From contig CANBZE010000100.1 of NCBI GenBank assembly GCA_947373775.1, positions 1-6,955 of the forward strand: DNA of 6,955 nucleotides, in the 5' to 3' direction. Under the pieces are notes generated by a model, which worked only from the letters and a program-made list of their open reading frames with translations, was not told the origin of the DNA and made no database searches. Origin of the DNA: Alphaproteobacteria bacterium (lineage in GTDB: Bacteria > Pseudomonadota > Alphaproteobacteria > Micropepsales > Micropepsaceae). Position numbers and translations under genes: made by a program. Shown here piece by piece: positions 1 through 6,254 of this stretch. The stretch's first letter is position 1, and each line of letters opens with the position of its first letter.

Positions 1-834
1 GATGACGGCGCGGTGATCATAATAGATGCTGGGAAACCGGGTGCCGGTGGCGACCCGCAGCATTTCCAGTTCCAGCGCCGGCGCCAGCCTTCCCGATATC
101 CGCGACGCCATGGGCAGCCGGCGGAAGATATTATTGGTGCCGTCGTCCCGGTCCACCGAGGCCACACCATGGCCGACCGCCGCCTGGTCGAGTTCGGGAA
201 GGCTGCGATTGGCCCCTTCGAATTTGGGAAGCACAGCCGGCGGCTCGGCGGGATCCTGCGGCGTCTGAAGATCAAAATTGCGGAACAGGGGCAGGGGGCC
301 TTCATCCGGTTTGATGGGCTGCGCCTTCAGATCGGCAGGATCCCTGTTTGCGCCGCTGACGCCCAGCACTACGGGCCCGGATTTCAGCACCTGCGCCAGG
401 TGGTCGTCGGCACGGGGCAGCTGCAGCAGCTTGTCCTTCAAGACCGGGTCCAGCTCGCCGGCATTGCGCAGCCACTGCTCCGGCGACTGGCGGTCCGGCT
501 CCAGCCAGAATATGTCCACGCCGAGCGCCGCGGGCTTGCCGGCCAGAATGCGCGCGATCAGGTCGGCCATGACATGACGCGGCCACGGCCATTGGCCCTG
601 GGCTTTCAGGCTGTCGTCATCGATCGCAACGATCACTACGCCATCGTGCAGGAACGTGCGTGGCAGATGGCGTTGATAGCTGTCGAACAGCGCCAGCCGG
701 GGGGGCTGGAAAATCCCGCCCGCGCCCAGTTGCAGGCCCAGGAAAAGGATCAGCGTGACGCCGGCGGCGCGGCGGCCCCAGCCGGTATGAAGCAGCCGGC
801 CCAGGCCTCTAAAGGTCAAGGACCAGCCCGTCAT
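1..834 (-). CDS. CHASE2-domain membrane sensor protein, partial (3' end off the window)
   Basis: This is a probable transmembrane sensor whose extracytoplasmic CHASE2 domain is visible but whose output domain lies outside the window. The frame stays open from the ATG at 834 to base 1, giving 278 residues and no stop. Residues 23-42 form one hydrophobic helix after a basic N-terminus (RR at 21-22). The CHASE2 domain follows: LALFDSYQRHLPR (47-59), VVIVAIDDDSL (66-76), GQWPWPR (80-86), ALGVDIFWLEPD (103-114), and a later SVDRDDG...FRR segment (226-239). In the family, CHASE2 is followed by more membrane helices and then a nucleotide cyclase, histidine kinase, GGDEF, Ser/Thr kinase or similar domain; which one applies here cannot be seen. 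The start overlaps the end of the upstream hydrolase gene by 26 bases and has no clear Shine-Dalgarno sequence, so translation is probably coupled. A cyclase fusion is a reasonable guess only. The CHASE2 assignment is confident; the product name beyond it is not. Confidence 0.85.
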   Translation of the reverse strand, partial: MTGWSLTFRGLGRLLHTGWGRRAAGVTLILFLGLQLGAGGIFQPPRLALFDSYQRHLPRTFLHDGVVIVAIDDDSLKAQGQWPWPRHVMADLIARILAGKPAALGVDIFWLEPDRQSPEQWLRNAGELDPVLKDKLLQLPRADDHLAQVLKSGPVVLGVSGANRDPADLKAQPIKPDEGPLPLFRNFDLQTPQDPAEPPAVLPKFEGANRSLPELDQAAVGHGVASVDRDDGTNNIFRRLPMASRISGRLAPALELEMLRVATGTRFPSIYYDHRAVI

Positions 835-1768
835 AGGCGATGGCGACGTCCAGCTTCGTGTCGGTGCGGGTAATTTCCTCGAACCGGATGGTTTCGCGGA
901 ACACCCCTTCCAGCCGCGTATCGTCATAGACCGGCTCGTGATGGAACAGGGCCAATTTCTTGGCGCCCGCCATCTGGCACAATTCCACGCCCATGACATT
1001 GCTGGAATGGCCCCAGTCTTCCTTCATGGAGACCGAGTCGGCGAGCGAATACATGGCGTCGAAGATCACCAGGTCGGCATCCTTGAAGAAGTTCGCCGCC
1101 CGCTGCATCTCGGCCTTGTCTTCGGGCTTGTGCTCGGAATCGGTGGTGTAGATGACAGTCTTGCCGTCCTTCTCGATCCGGTAGCCATAAGAGTCGTTGC
1201 CGTGCATCTGCCGCGTGCCCGTCACTTTGGCGCCGGCGATGTCATAGACCTTGTCGGTCTCCATCTTCACGAATTCGATCTTGGCGGCCAGGGCCGTGAA
1301 CTCGACCGGGAAGCAGGGCTCATGGTTCTGGTTCCGGATCGCCTGTTCCAGCTTGTCGTGACAGCTATAGATCACCACGCGGTTGCCGGGGATGAAGCAG
1401 GGGATGAAAAAGGGGAAGCCCATGATGTGGTCCCAATGCACATGCGACATCAGGATATGATAGGTCTGCGGCGCCTTGGGCCCGTGCTTGGCGATGGCGG
1501 CCAGCGAGAATTCGCGCACCCCCGATCCCAGGTCGCACAGCAGATATTCTGGCCCGCCAACATCCACCTGCACGCAGGAGGAGTTGCCGCCAAAGGTCCC
1601 GGATTCGGCGAAGCTCAGTTCCTGCTCGCAGAAAGCTTCCGCTTTTTCCGGCGTGTCGAGATTCTTGCCGGCGCCCTTGACCAGCGCATTGACCAGTTTC
1701 TTGCGGACACCTTTGGCGCCCAGCGGCGTGGGCAAGGAGCCGCGTGTTCCCCAGAAGGTGACTTTCAT
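809..1768 (-). CDS. MBL-fold metallo-hydrolase, RNase Z/ElaC-like (possible phosphodiesterase)
   Basis: This is a 319-residue cytoplasmic hydrolase of the metallo-beta-lactamase fold with an intact binuclear metal site. The N-terminus MKVTFWGTRGSLPTP and the GGNSSCVQV strand (60-68) resemble phosphodiesterase and RNase Z-type members. The metal motif HVHWDH lies at 109-114, with further ligand candidates His189 (QMHG), Asp210 (TTD), His254 (GHSS) and His276 (FHHEP). The GHS...H pattern is that of RNase Z/ElaC-type proteins rather than true beta-lactamases. There is no signal peptide. The substrate is unknown: cyclic nucleotides or other phosphodiesters are plausible from the fold and from the CHASE2 sensor gene beside it, but this is inference. 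It is not a convincing tRNA-processing RNase Z, because residues 11-55 form an unusual Lys/Glu-rich insert and the context is signalling. Its ATG overlaps the STAS stop codon (ATGA at 1765-1768), so it is co-translated with that gene. Confidence 0.88.
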   Translation of the reverse strand: MKVTFWGTRGSLPTPLGAKGVRKKLVNALVKGAGKNLDTPEKAEAFCEQELSFAESGTFGGNSSCVQVDVGGPEYLLCDLGSGVREFSLAAIAKHGPKAPQTYHILMSHVHWDHIMGFPFFIPCFIPGNRVVIYSCHDKLEQAIRNQNHEPCFPVEFTALAAKIEFVKMETDKVYDIAGAKVTGTRQMHGNDSYGYRIEKDGKTVIYTTDSEHKPEDKAEMQRAANFFKDADLVIFDAMYSLADSVSMKEDWGHSSNVMGVELCQMAGAKKLALFHHEPVYDDTRLEGVFRETIRFEEITRTDTKLDVAIAYDGLVLDL

Positions 1769-2106
1769 GATTTGGACACGCCCAGTTCGGCCGCGGCGAC
1801 GGTGTCGAACACCGAAAACACCTGGTTGAACTTGGTGATGGTGAAGACTTCCGCCACCAGTGGCTGCAGCGCGGCGACGGCGAAGTTCTTGTTCGCCGCC
1901 TTGGCGGCCTTGTGCACAATCATCAGGGCGCGCAGGCCCGCGCTGCTCACATAGTCAACGCCGGACATGTCCAGGATCAGGCTGGTCTTGGTCTTTGCCA
2001 GGCTGGCGGATAGCGCGGCCTGGAAGCCGTCGGAATTGGACAGGTCGATCTTGCCCGCCGCGGCGGCCACGACAGCGTCGCCCGCGCTCTTCTCTTTCAA
2101 ATCCAT
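1765..2106 (-). CDS. STAS-domain protein (anti-sigma factor antagonist-like)
   Basis: This is a small single-domain STAS protein of 113 residues, the SpoIIAA/RsbV type that relays signals by phosphorylation-controlled binding to a partner. The core motif SLILDMSGVDYVSSAGLRAL spans 42-61; the early segment GKIDLSNSDGF (18-28) and the terminal helix region (82-104) fit the fold. The loop reads S54-S55-A56-G57. In SpoIIAA the residue just before this glycine is the phosphorylated serine; here it is Ala56, so any phosphorylation would have to fall on Ser55 or Ser54. I chose the ATG at 2106 because GGGG lies five bases upstream. The frame can be extended seven codons to a TTG at 2127, but that codon has no ribosome binding site. 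It is the first gene of the coupled set with the MBL hydrolase and the CHASE2 sensor. No RsbW-type kinase or PP2C phosphatase is visible in the window; one could be the hidden part of the CHASE2 protein or encoded elsewhere. Confidence 0.88.
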   Translation of the reverse strand: MDLKEKSAGDAVVAAAAGKIDLSNSDGFQAALSASLAKTKTSLILDMSGVDYVSSAGLRALMIVHKAAKAANKNFAVAALQPLVAEVFTITKFNQVFSVFDTVAAAELGVSKS

Positions 2107-2142
2107 GTTGCCCCGAACGCCCAGCAATGATGCTTTATCGAT

Positions 2143-2171
2143 AGCCTAAGCCGCGGCCCTGTGGCGGGCAA
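2143..2171 (-). promoter_or_regulatory. weak promoter candidate for the STAS-MBL-CHASE2 operon
   Basis: On the minus strand a TTGCCC box (2166-2171, four of six matches to the sigma-70 -35 consensus) lies 17 bases from TAGGCT (2143-2148, three of six matches to -10). It sits about 35 bases upstream of the STAS ATG, in the only gap ahead of that gene. The match is weak, and high-GC genomes give such hits by chance. Read-through from manD is an alternative. Confidence 0.25.
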
Positions 2172-2172
2172 G

Positions 2173-2186
2173 GGCGCGCGCGCGCC
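2173..2186. repeat. 14-bp alternating GC palindrome
   Basis: GGCGCGCGCGCGCC is a perfect palindrome of alternating purine-pyrimidine steps in the spacer between manD and the STAS gene. Such tracts can adopt Z-DNA or a short cruciform under supercoiling. A role is not shown by the sequence; it may only reflect high GC content. Confidence 0.6.
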
Positions 2187-2192
2187 GGCAAT

Positions 2193-2226
2193 CGGCCAAA
2201 AACAAGCGATTTCCGCTGTTTGGCCG
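2193..2226 (-). terminator. hairpin just after the manD stop, possible terminator
   Basis: CGGCCAAA (2193-2200) pairs perfectly with TTTGGCCG (2219-2226), and inner AGCG/CGCT arms (2205-2208 with 2214-2217) can extend the stem after a small internal loop. It begins five bases beyond the manD stop codon (2231-2233) in the direction of manD transcription. No run of U follows the stem, so it is not a classic intrinsic terminator; it may mark the transcript end or protect the 3' end. Confidence 0.35.
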
Positions 2227-2230
2227 GGGA

Positions 2231-3442
2231 TCACCAATTTGTCAGTGAGCCGTCTTCCAGGCGGTTCACCGGCAGATAGGCTCTGCTGTAGGGATACTTG
2301 GCCGCCAGCTTCTCGTCGATCTCCACACCCAGGCCCGGGCCTTCGCCCGGATACAGCGCGCCGTCCTTGTAAGTGTAAGTGCGCGGGAAGACTTCATCGG
2401 TCACTTCGGCATGATGCATCCATTCCTGGATGCCAAAATTGGGGATCGACACGTCGAAGTGCAGCGCCGCGGCCATGCAGACCGGCGACAGATCGGTGGC
2501 GCCATGGCAGCCGGTGCGCACATTGTAGAGGTCGGCCAGGGCGGCGATGCGGCGCAGATGGGTAATGCCGCCGGCATGCACCACCGTGGCGCGAATATAG
2601 TCGATCAGCTGTTCTTCGATCAGCTGCTTGCAGTCCCAGATGGAGTTGAAGACCTCGCCCACCGCCAGCGGGGTGACGGTGTGCTGGCGGATCAGGCGGA
2701 AGTTGGCCTGGTTCTCGGCCGTCACCGCATCCTCCAGCCAGAACAGGCGATAGGGCTCCAGTTCCTTGCCCAACCGGCCCGCTTCGATCGGGGTCAGGCG
2801 GTGATGCACGTCATGCAACAGGTGCACGTCCCAGCCCAGCACGTCGCGCGCTTTTTTGAATAGTTCCGGGACTGAGCGCAGGTACTTCTCGCTGGACCAG
2901 GCGTATTCGGAAGGAATGTCGCTATCGGCGGGATCATAAGGCTTGCCCGCCTTGCCCACACCGTAAGTGGCTTTCAGTCCCGGCACACCGGCCTGCAGAC
3001 GCACGGCCTTATAGCCTTCGGCGATATATTTCTGCGCCTTCTCCAAGGTCTCTTCGATGCTGGTGCCGTTGGCATGGGTGTAGACCATGGCGCCGTCGCG
3101 GCTCTTGCCGCCCAGCAATTGATACAGCGGCAAGCCCGCCACCTTGGCCTTGATGTCCCACAGCGCCATGTCCACCGCGGCGATGGCAGCCATGGTCACC
3201 GGCCCACGCCGCCAGTAGGCGCCGCGATAGAAATACTGCCAGGTGTCCTCGATGGTGTGGGCGTCGCGCCCGATCAGGCAGGGCACCAGGTGATCAGTGA
3301 GGTAGCTGGCCACCGCCAGTTCACGGCCGCTGAGGGTGGCATCGCCCAGGCCGGTGACGCCGTCCGAGGTTTCGATTTTCAGGGTGACGAAATTACGTCC
3401 AGGACAGGTGACGATGACCTTGGCGGACACGATCTTGAGCAC
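2231..3442 (-). CDS. manD: D-mannonate dehydratase, enolase superfamily
   Basis: This cytoplasmic enzyme converts D-mannonate to 2-keto-3-deoxy-D-gluconate, a step in glucuronate and related uronate catabolism. With a GTG start at 3442 it has 403 residues, one more than the Novosphingobium ManD as I remember it, and the N-terminus ([21 protein letters not shown]) aligns with that protein. AAGGGG at 3449-3454, six bases upstream, supports this start; the frame can be extended to an ATG at 3484 (417 residues), but the extra residues look unrelated to the family. The N-terminal capping domain covers about 1-115 and includes [13 protein letters not shown] (72-84). The barrel carries the expected metal ligands Asp211, Glu237 and Glu263, the catalytic Tyr160 and His213, and Arg148, His313, Asp317, Glu340 and terminal Trp403. 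The loop reads HGATDLSPV (313-321); Ala at this position, as I recall, marks the mannonate-specific members rather than the less efficient or gluconate-active ones. It is divergent from the cytochrome-linked dehydrogenase. Confidence 0.95.
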   Translation of the reverse strand: MLKIVSAKVIVTCPGRNFVTLKIETSDGVTGLGDATLSGRELAVASYLTDHLVPCLIGRDAHTIEDTWQYFYRGAYWRRGPVTMAAIAAVDMALWDIKAKVAGLPLYQLLGGKSRDGAMVYTHANGTSIEETLEKAQKYIAEGYKAVRLQAGVPGLKATYGVGKAGKPYDPADSDIPSEYAWSSEKYLRSVPELFKKARDVLGWDVHLLHDVHHRLTPIEAGRLGKELEPYRLFWLEDAVTAENQANFRLIRQHTVTPLAVGEVFNSIWDCKQLIEEQLIDYIRATVVHAGGITHLRRIAALADLYNVRTGCHGATDLSPVCMAAALHFDVSIPNFGIQEWMHHAEVTDEVFPRTYTYKDGALYPGEGPGLGVEIDEKLAAKYPYSRAYLPVNRLEDGSLTNW

Positions 3443-3448
3443 GGCGAT

Positions 3449-3454
3449 CCCCTT
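3449..3454 (-). promoter_or_regulatory. ribosome binding site that decides the manD start
   Basis: AAGGGG on the minus strand lies six bases before the GTG at 3442. No comparable site precedes the ATG at 3484, and the homologous N-terminus begins at the GTG. Confidence 0.75.
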
Positions 3455-3489
3455 CAACCCGAATGCGCGGTCTGGAGCCGCCATGCTCT

Positions 3490-3518
3490 GTTTTACGCGG
3501 TTTCACGCGATTGCGAAA
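3490..3518 (-). promoter_or_regulatory. candidate manD promoter
   Basis: On the minus strand TTTCGC (3513-3518) and TAAAAC (3490-3495) are 17 bases apart, with three and four matches to sigma-70 boxes. Transcription would begin near 3483, leaving about 40 bases of leader before the GTG start; the alternative ATG at 3484 would then fall outside or at the very end of the transcript. The match is modest. Confidence 0.35.
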
Positions 3519-3530
3519 GAATTGCGCAAT
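3491..3530. promoter_or_regulatory. repeat cluster, possible operator between manD and the dehydrogenase gene
   Basis: Two adjacent 10-base units, TTTTACGCGG (3491-3500) and TTTCACGCGA (3501-3510), differ at two positions. They are followed by ATTGCG at 3510-3515 and again at 3521-3526, 11 bases apart, the second being half of the perfect palindrome ATTGCGCAAT (3521-3530). Spacing close to one DNA turn and the overlap with the manD promoter candidate would suit a regulator binding site. No regulator gene is in the window, so its identity is unknown. Confidence 0.35.
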
Positions 3531-3556
3531 GTGCGGAAAAGCGCGGGTTACCGGGC

Positions 3557-3584
3557 TTTACGGCACCCGCGCGGCGTCTATTAT
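3557..3584 (+). promoter_or_regulatory. candidate promoter of the cytochrome-linked dehydrogenase gene
   Basis: TTTACG (3557-3562, four of six -35 matches) is followed after 16 bases by TATTAT (3579-3584, five of six -10 matches). Transcription would start near 3591, giving a leader of about 35 bases to the ATG at 3626. It is the best promoter match in the window. Confidence 0.55.
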
Positions 3585-3613
3585 CCTGCGCCAAAAGCCG
3601 GCCCAAAAAATTC

Positions 3614-3618
3614 AGGGA
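3614..3618 (+). promoter_or_regulatory. ribosome binding site fixing the dehydrogenase start at 3626
   Basis: AGGGA lies seven bases upstream of the ATG at 3626. The open frame extends back to 3074, but that stretch is antisense to manD; the ribosome binding site plus the signal peptide beginning at 3626 set the true start. Confidence 0.7.
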
Positions 3619-3625
3619 AATCGCC

Positions 3626-6241
3626 ATGCGTTTCAGGACCTATGCCATTGCTTCCGCCGCGCTTGCCCTGTCGGCGGCGGTGGGTTTTTCGGCAACCAAG
3701 CCGGCCCAAAAAGGCCCCCTGACGACACATCTCAACCGGCCTTGGCCTGCCAAGGTCCAGACCAAGCAGCCCAAGTTCCCTCCATCGCTGTCGCCGGCGC
3801 AGGAGGTAAAGACTTTTCACATGGCGCCCGGTTTCCAGTTGCAACTGGTGGCCTCCGAGCCGCTGGTGGTGGACCCGATCCTGGCCGAGTTCGACGGTGA
3901 CGGGCGTCTTTGGGTCGTCGAGATGCAGGGTTATGCCGTGGGCCAGAAGATGGTCAACATGACCGAGCCGGTCGGCGATGTGGCGATCCTGGAAGATACC
4001 GACGGCGACGGCATCTATGACAAGCGCACCGTATTCCAGGACAAGCTGGTGCTGCCGCGCGCGCTGAAGATCCTGGATCATGGTTGCGCCCTGATCGGCG
4101 AGCCGCCGAATCTGGTTAAGGCCTGCGACACCAATGGTGACCTGAAGGCCGACACCAAGGATATTATCAAGGACGGCTTCGGTCGCGTCGGCAATATCGA
4201 ACATGCCGCCAACGCGCTCTATTGGAGCATGGACAACACCATCAACATCGCCGAGCACAATTACAATGTGCTGCCCAAGGACGGCGGCAAGTTCGAGGTG
4301 GTGCCCAATCTGGTGCGCGGCCAGTGGGGCGTGACGCAGAATGACGGCGGGCTTGTGTTCCGCAACTTCAACACCGATCCGCTGTTCGCCGATTATGTCC
4401 CGGCGCAGTATTATGTGCGCAATCCCGACCTGACGCGCACCGCAGGCCTGTACGAAAACTTGGTGGACCAGGCCAAGTCGGCCGTGTGGCCGGTGCGCCC
4501 CACGCTTGGCGTCAATCGCGGCTATCGCCCCGAAGTGCCGCGGCCCGATGGTTCGGCCTATTATTATCAGGGCGTTTCCTCGCCCATGATCTATCGCGGC
4601 AATGCGCTGCCACGCGAATTTTACGGCCAGGCCGTGGTGGTCGACAGTCCCACCAACCTGGTGCATCTGGTGAAGCTGAGCGAAAGCGCTGACGGCAATC
4701 TTTCCGGCGCCGACTATTACGCCAAGGGCGAGTTCCTGGCTTCGACCGACGAGCGTTTCCGGCCCACCTGGCTGGTGCCCAGCCCCGACGGCAGCTTCCT
4801 GATCGTGGACATGTATCGCGGCGTCAGCCAGGACGAGCCGATCCAGAGCGATTACCTGAAGAACTATATCCAGCAGCACAAATTGTGGGACGGCATCCAC
4901 AAGGGCCGCATCTGGCGGGTGATCCATACCGGCATGATCAGACAAGCCGCGCCCAGGCCGCATATGATCGAGGAGACGCCGGCCCAGCTGGTGGCGCATC
5001 TGTCCGATCCGGGCGGCTGGTGGCGCGATGTCGCGCAGCAATTGCTGGTTCAGCGCAATGACAAGTCGGTGGTGCCTGCCTTGAAGCAGCTGGCGGCCAG
5101 CGCGCCGGACTGGAAGACGCGGACGCAAGCGATCTGGACCCTGTCGGGCATGAACTCGCTGGATGCCGAGACGGTGAGCAAGGCGCTGGGCGACACGAAC
5201 GCTTATGTACGCTTGGCCGCCGTGCGCGGCGCCGAAGCTTTCCTGGCCAAGGATGATGCCGCGATAAAGGCGGCGGTGCTGAAGCTGTCCGATGATTCCA
5301 GCTGGCCGGTGCGGCGGCAGTTGGCTGCTTCGCTGGGAGCACTTCCGCGCGAAGGCCGGGTGACGCCAGTGGTGGCGCTGATGAAGAAATATGCCAGCGA
5401 CGCCGCGACAGTGGATGCGGGCATCAGCGGCCTCAAGGGTCTGGAAGCCGAAGCGCTGGATGGCGTGCTGGCGGGCAGTGATGCCAATGCCGATACCGTG
5501 GAAATGCTGGCGGGCGCCGCTGCCAAAAGCCGCGATCTGGGCCAGGTGCAGAAGCTGCTGGCGGCTGCCACCGATAGCGCCAAGTCCGCCAAGCTGCGGC
5601 TGGTGATGCTGAGCGGCGCCGCCACGGGCTTTGCCGGTATTGACGCCCGCCCGCCCGCGGTGGTGTCGGGCGGCCGCGCCGGTGGCATGGAAGGCATATT
5701 TGTCAGGCCCAAACCGGCGGTGAAACCCTTCGCGCTTCCGGCCGAACCAGTGGCGCTGTCGTCGCTGGCCAAGGAGAGCGGCGATATCGGCGCCGCTGCC
5801 AAGGCCGTGCTGGATGATCTGACCTGGCCGGGCAAGCCGGTGCCGCCCGCGCCCAAGAACACCCGCACGCCGGAAGAAGAGGCGTTGTTCAAGGCCGGTG
5901 TTGGCGTTTACGCCACCAACTGCGCCGGCTGCCACCAGGACAATGGCCAGGGCGCGCCGCGTGTTGCTGCGGCATTGGCCGGCTCCAAGCTGGTGACCGG
6001 ACGGCCCGACATGTCCATCCGCGTGCTGCTGAACGGCAAGGAAGGTTCGATCGGCGAAATGCCGCCGCTGGGGCAGTCGTTGAGCGATGAACAATTGGCG
6101 CAGGTGGTGACCTATATTCGCGGCGCGTTCGGCAATACCGCATCGCCGGTCAAGCCGGTCCTGGCCAAGGAATATCGCCAGCTTTACGCTTTCCGCAAAA
6201 AGCCCTGGGCCGATCAGGAACTGCAGGCGCCAATTCGTTGA
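3626..6241 (+). CDS. exported PVC-type dehydrogenase-like propeller with HEAT-like repeats and C-terminal cytochrome c
   Basis: This 871-residue protein is probably periplasmic and oxidises an unknown substrate, perhaps a sugar or alcohol, passing electrons to its own heme c. Residues 1-23 are a signal peptide (basic MRFR, then a hydrophobic Ala/Leu-rich core, cut near FSA-TK). A propeller-like domain spans about 60-432; it resembles the 'putative membrane-bound dehydrogenase' N-terminal domain first named from Pirellula and Verrucomicrobium, with FHMAPGFQLQLVASEP (64-79), DTDGDGIYD (124-132) and DTNGDLKAD (168-176), which look like calcium-binding loops, and a closing GRIWRV (427-432). An Ala/Leu-rich helical region at about 450-690 fits HEAT repeats. 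A Gly/Pro-rich linker leads to a cytochrome c domain (about 750-840) with heme motif CAGCH at 766-770 and axial Met812 (GEMPPLG). There is only one CxxCH. The enzymatic activity of this family is largely unproven, so the function is inferred from domain architecture. The divergent manD gene hints at sugar acid metabolism, and an ABC gene follows after 13 bases. Confidence 0.87.
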   Translation: MRFRTYAIASAALALSAAVGFSATKPAQKGPLTTHLNRPWPAKVQTKQPKFPPSLSPAQEVKTFHMAPGFQLQLVASEPLVVDPILAEFDGDGRLWVVEMQGYAVGQKMVNMTEPVGDVAILEDTDGDGIYDKRTVFQDKLVLPRALKILDHGCALIGEPPNLVKACDTNGDLKADTKDIIKDGFGRVGNIEHAANALYWSMDNTINIAEHNYNVLPKDGGKFEVVPNLVRGQWGVTQNDGGLVFRNFNTDPLFADYVPAQYYVRNPDLTRTAGLYENLVDQAKSAVWPVRPTLGVNRGYRPEVPRPDGSAYYYQGVSSPMIYRGNALPREFYGQAVVVDSPTNLVHLVKLSESADGNLSGADYYAKGEFLASTDERFRPTWLVPSPDGSFLIVDMYRGVSQDEPIQSDYLKNYIQQHKLWDGIHKGRIWRVIHTGMIRQAAPRPHMIEETPAQLVAHLSDPGGWWRDVAQQLLVQRNDKSVVPALKQLAASAPDWKTRTQAIWTLSGMNSLDAETVSKALGDTNAYVRLAAVRGAEAFLAKDDAAIKAAVLKLSDDSSWPVRRQLAASLGALPREGRVTPVVALMKKYASDAATVDAGISGLKGLEAEALDGVLAGSDANADTVEMLAGAAAKSRDLGQVQKLLAAATDSAKSAKLRLVMLSGAATGFAGIDARPPAVVSGGRAGGMEGIFVRPKPAVKPFALPAEPVALSSLAKESGDIGAAAKAVLDDLTWPGKPVPPAPKNTRTPEEEALFKAGVGVYATNCAGCHQDNGQGAPRVAAALAGSKLVTGRPDMSIRVLLNGKEGSIGEMPPLGQSLSDEQLAQVVTYIRGAFGNTASPVKPVLAKEYRQLYAFRKKPWADQELQAPIR

Positions 6242-6254
6242 TGATTGGCCGCCA

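Noticed and set aside
13..873. 286-codon plus-strand frame at the left edge
   Set aside because: It is antisense to the CHASE2 gene. The CHASE2 signature on the minus strand is convincing and the plus-strand product is Arg/Gln-rich without a domain.
938..1954. 338-codon plus-strand frame
   Set aside because: It is antisense to the MBL and STAS genes, both of which have strong family motifs; the product has no recognisable domain.
2107..2127. TTG start for the STAS gene, seven codons upstream
   Set aside because: There is no ribosome binding site before the TTG, whereas the ATG at 2106 has a G-rich site at suitable spacing.
2107..2230. Small RNA or riboswitch in the spacer between manD and the STAS gene
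   Set aside because: Only one short hairpin and a GC tract are visible; there is no recognisable riboswitch core or U-rich terminator.
3074..3625. N-terminal extension of the dehydrogenase frame (total 1055 codons)
   Set aside because: The added 184 codons are antisense to manD and the control region. The signal peptide and ribosome binding site place the start at 3626.
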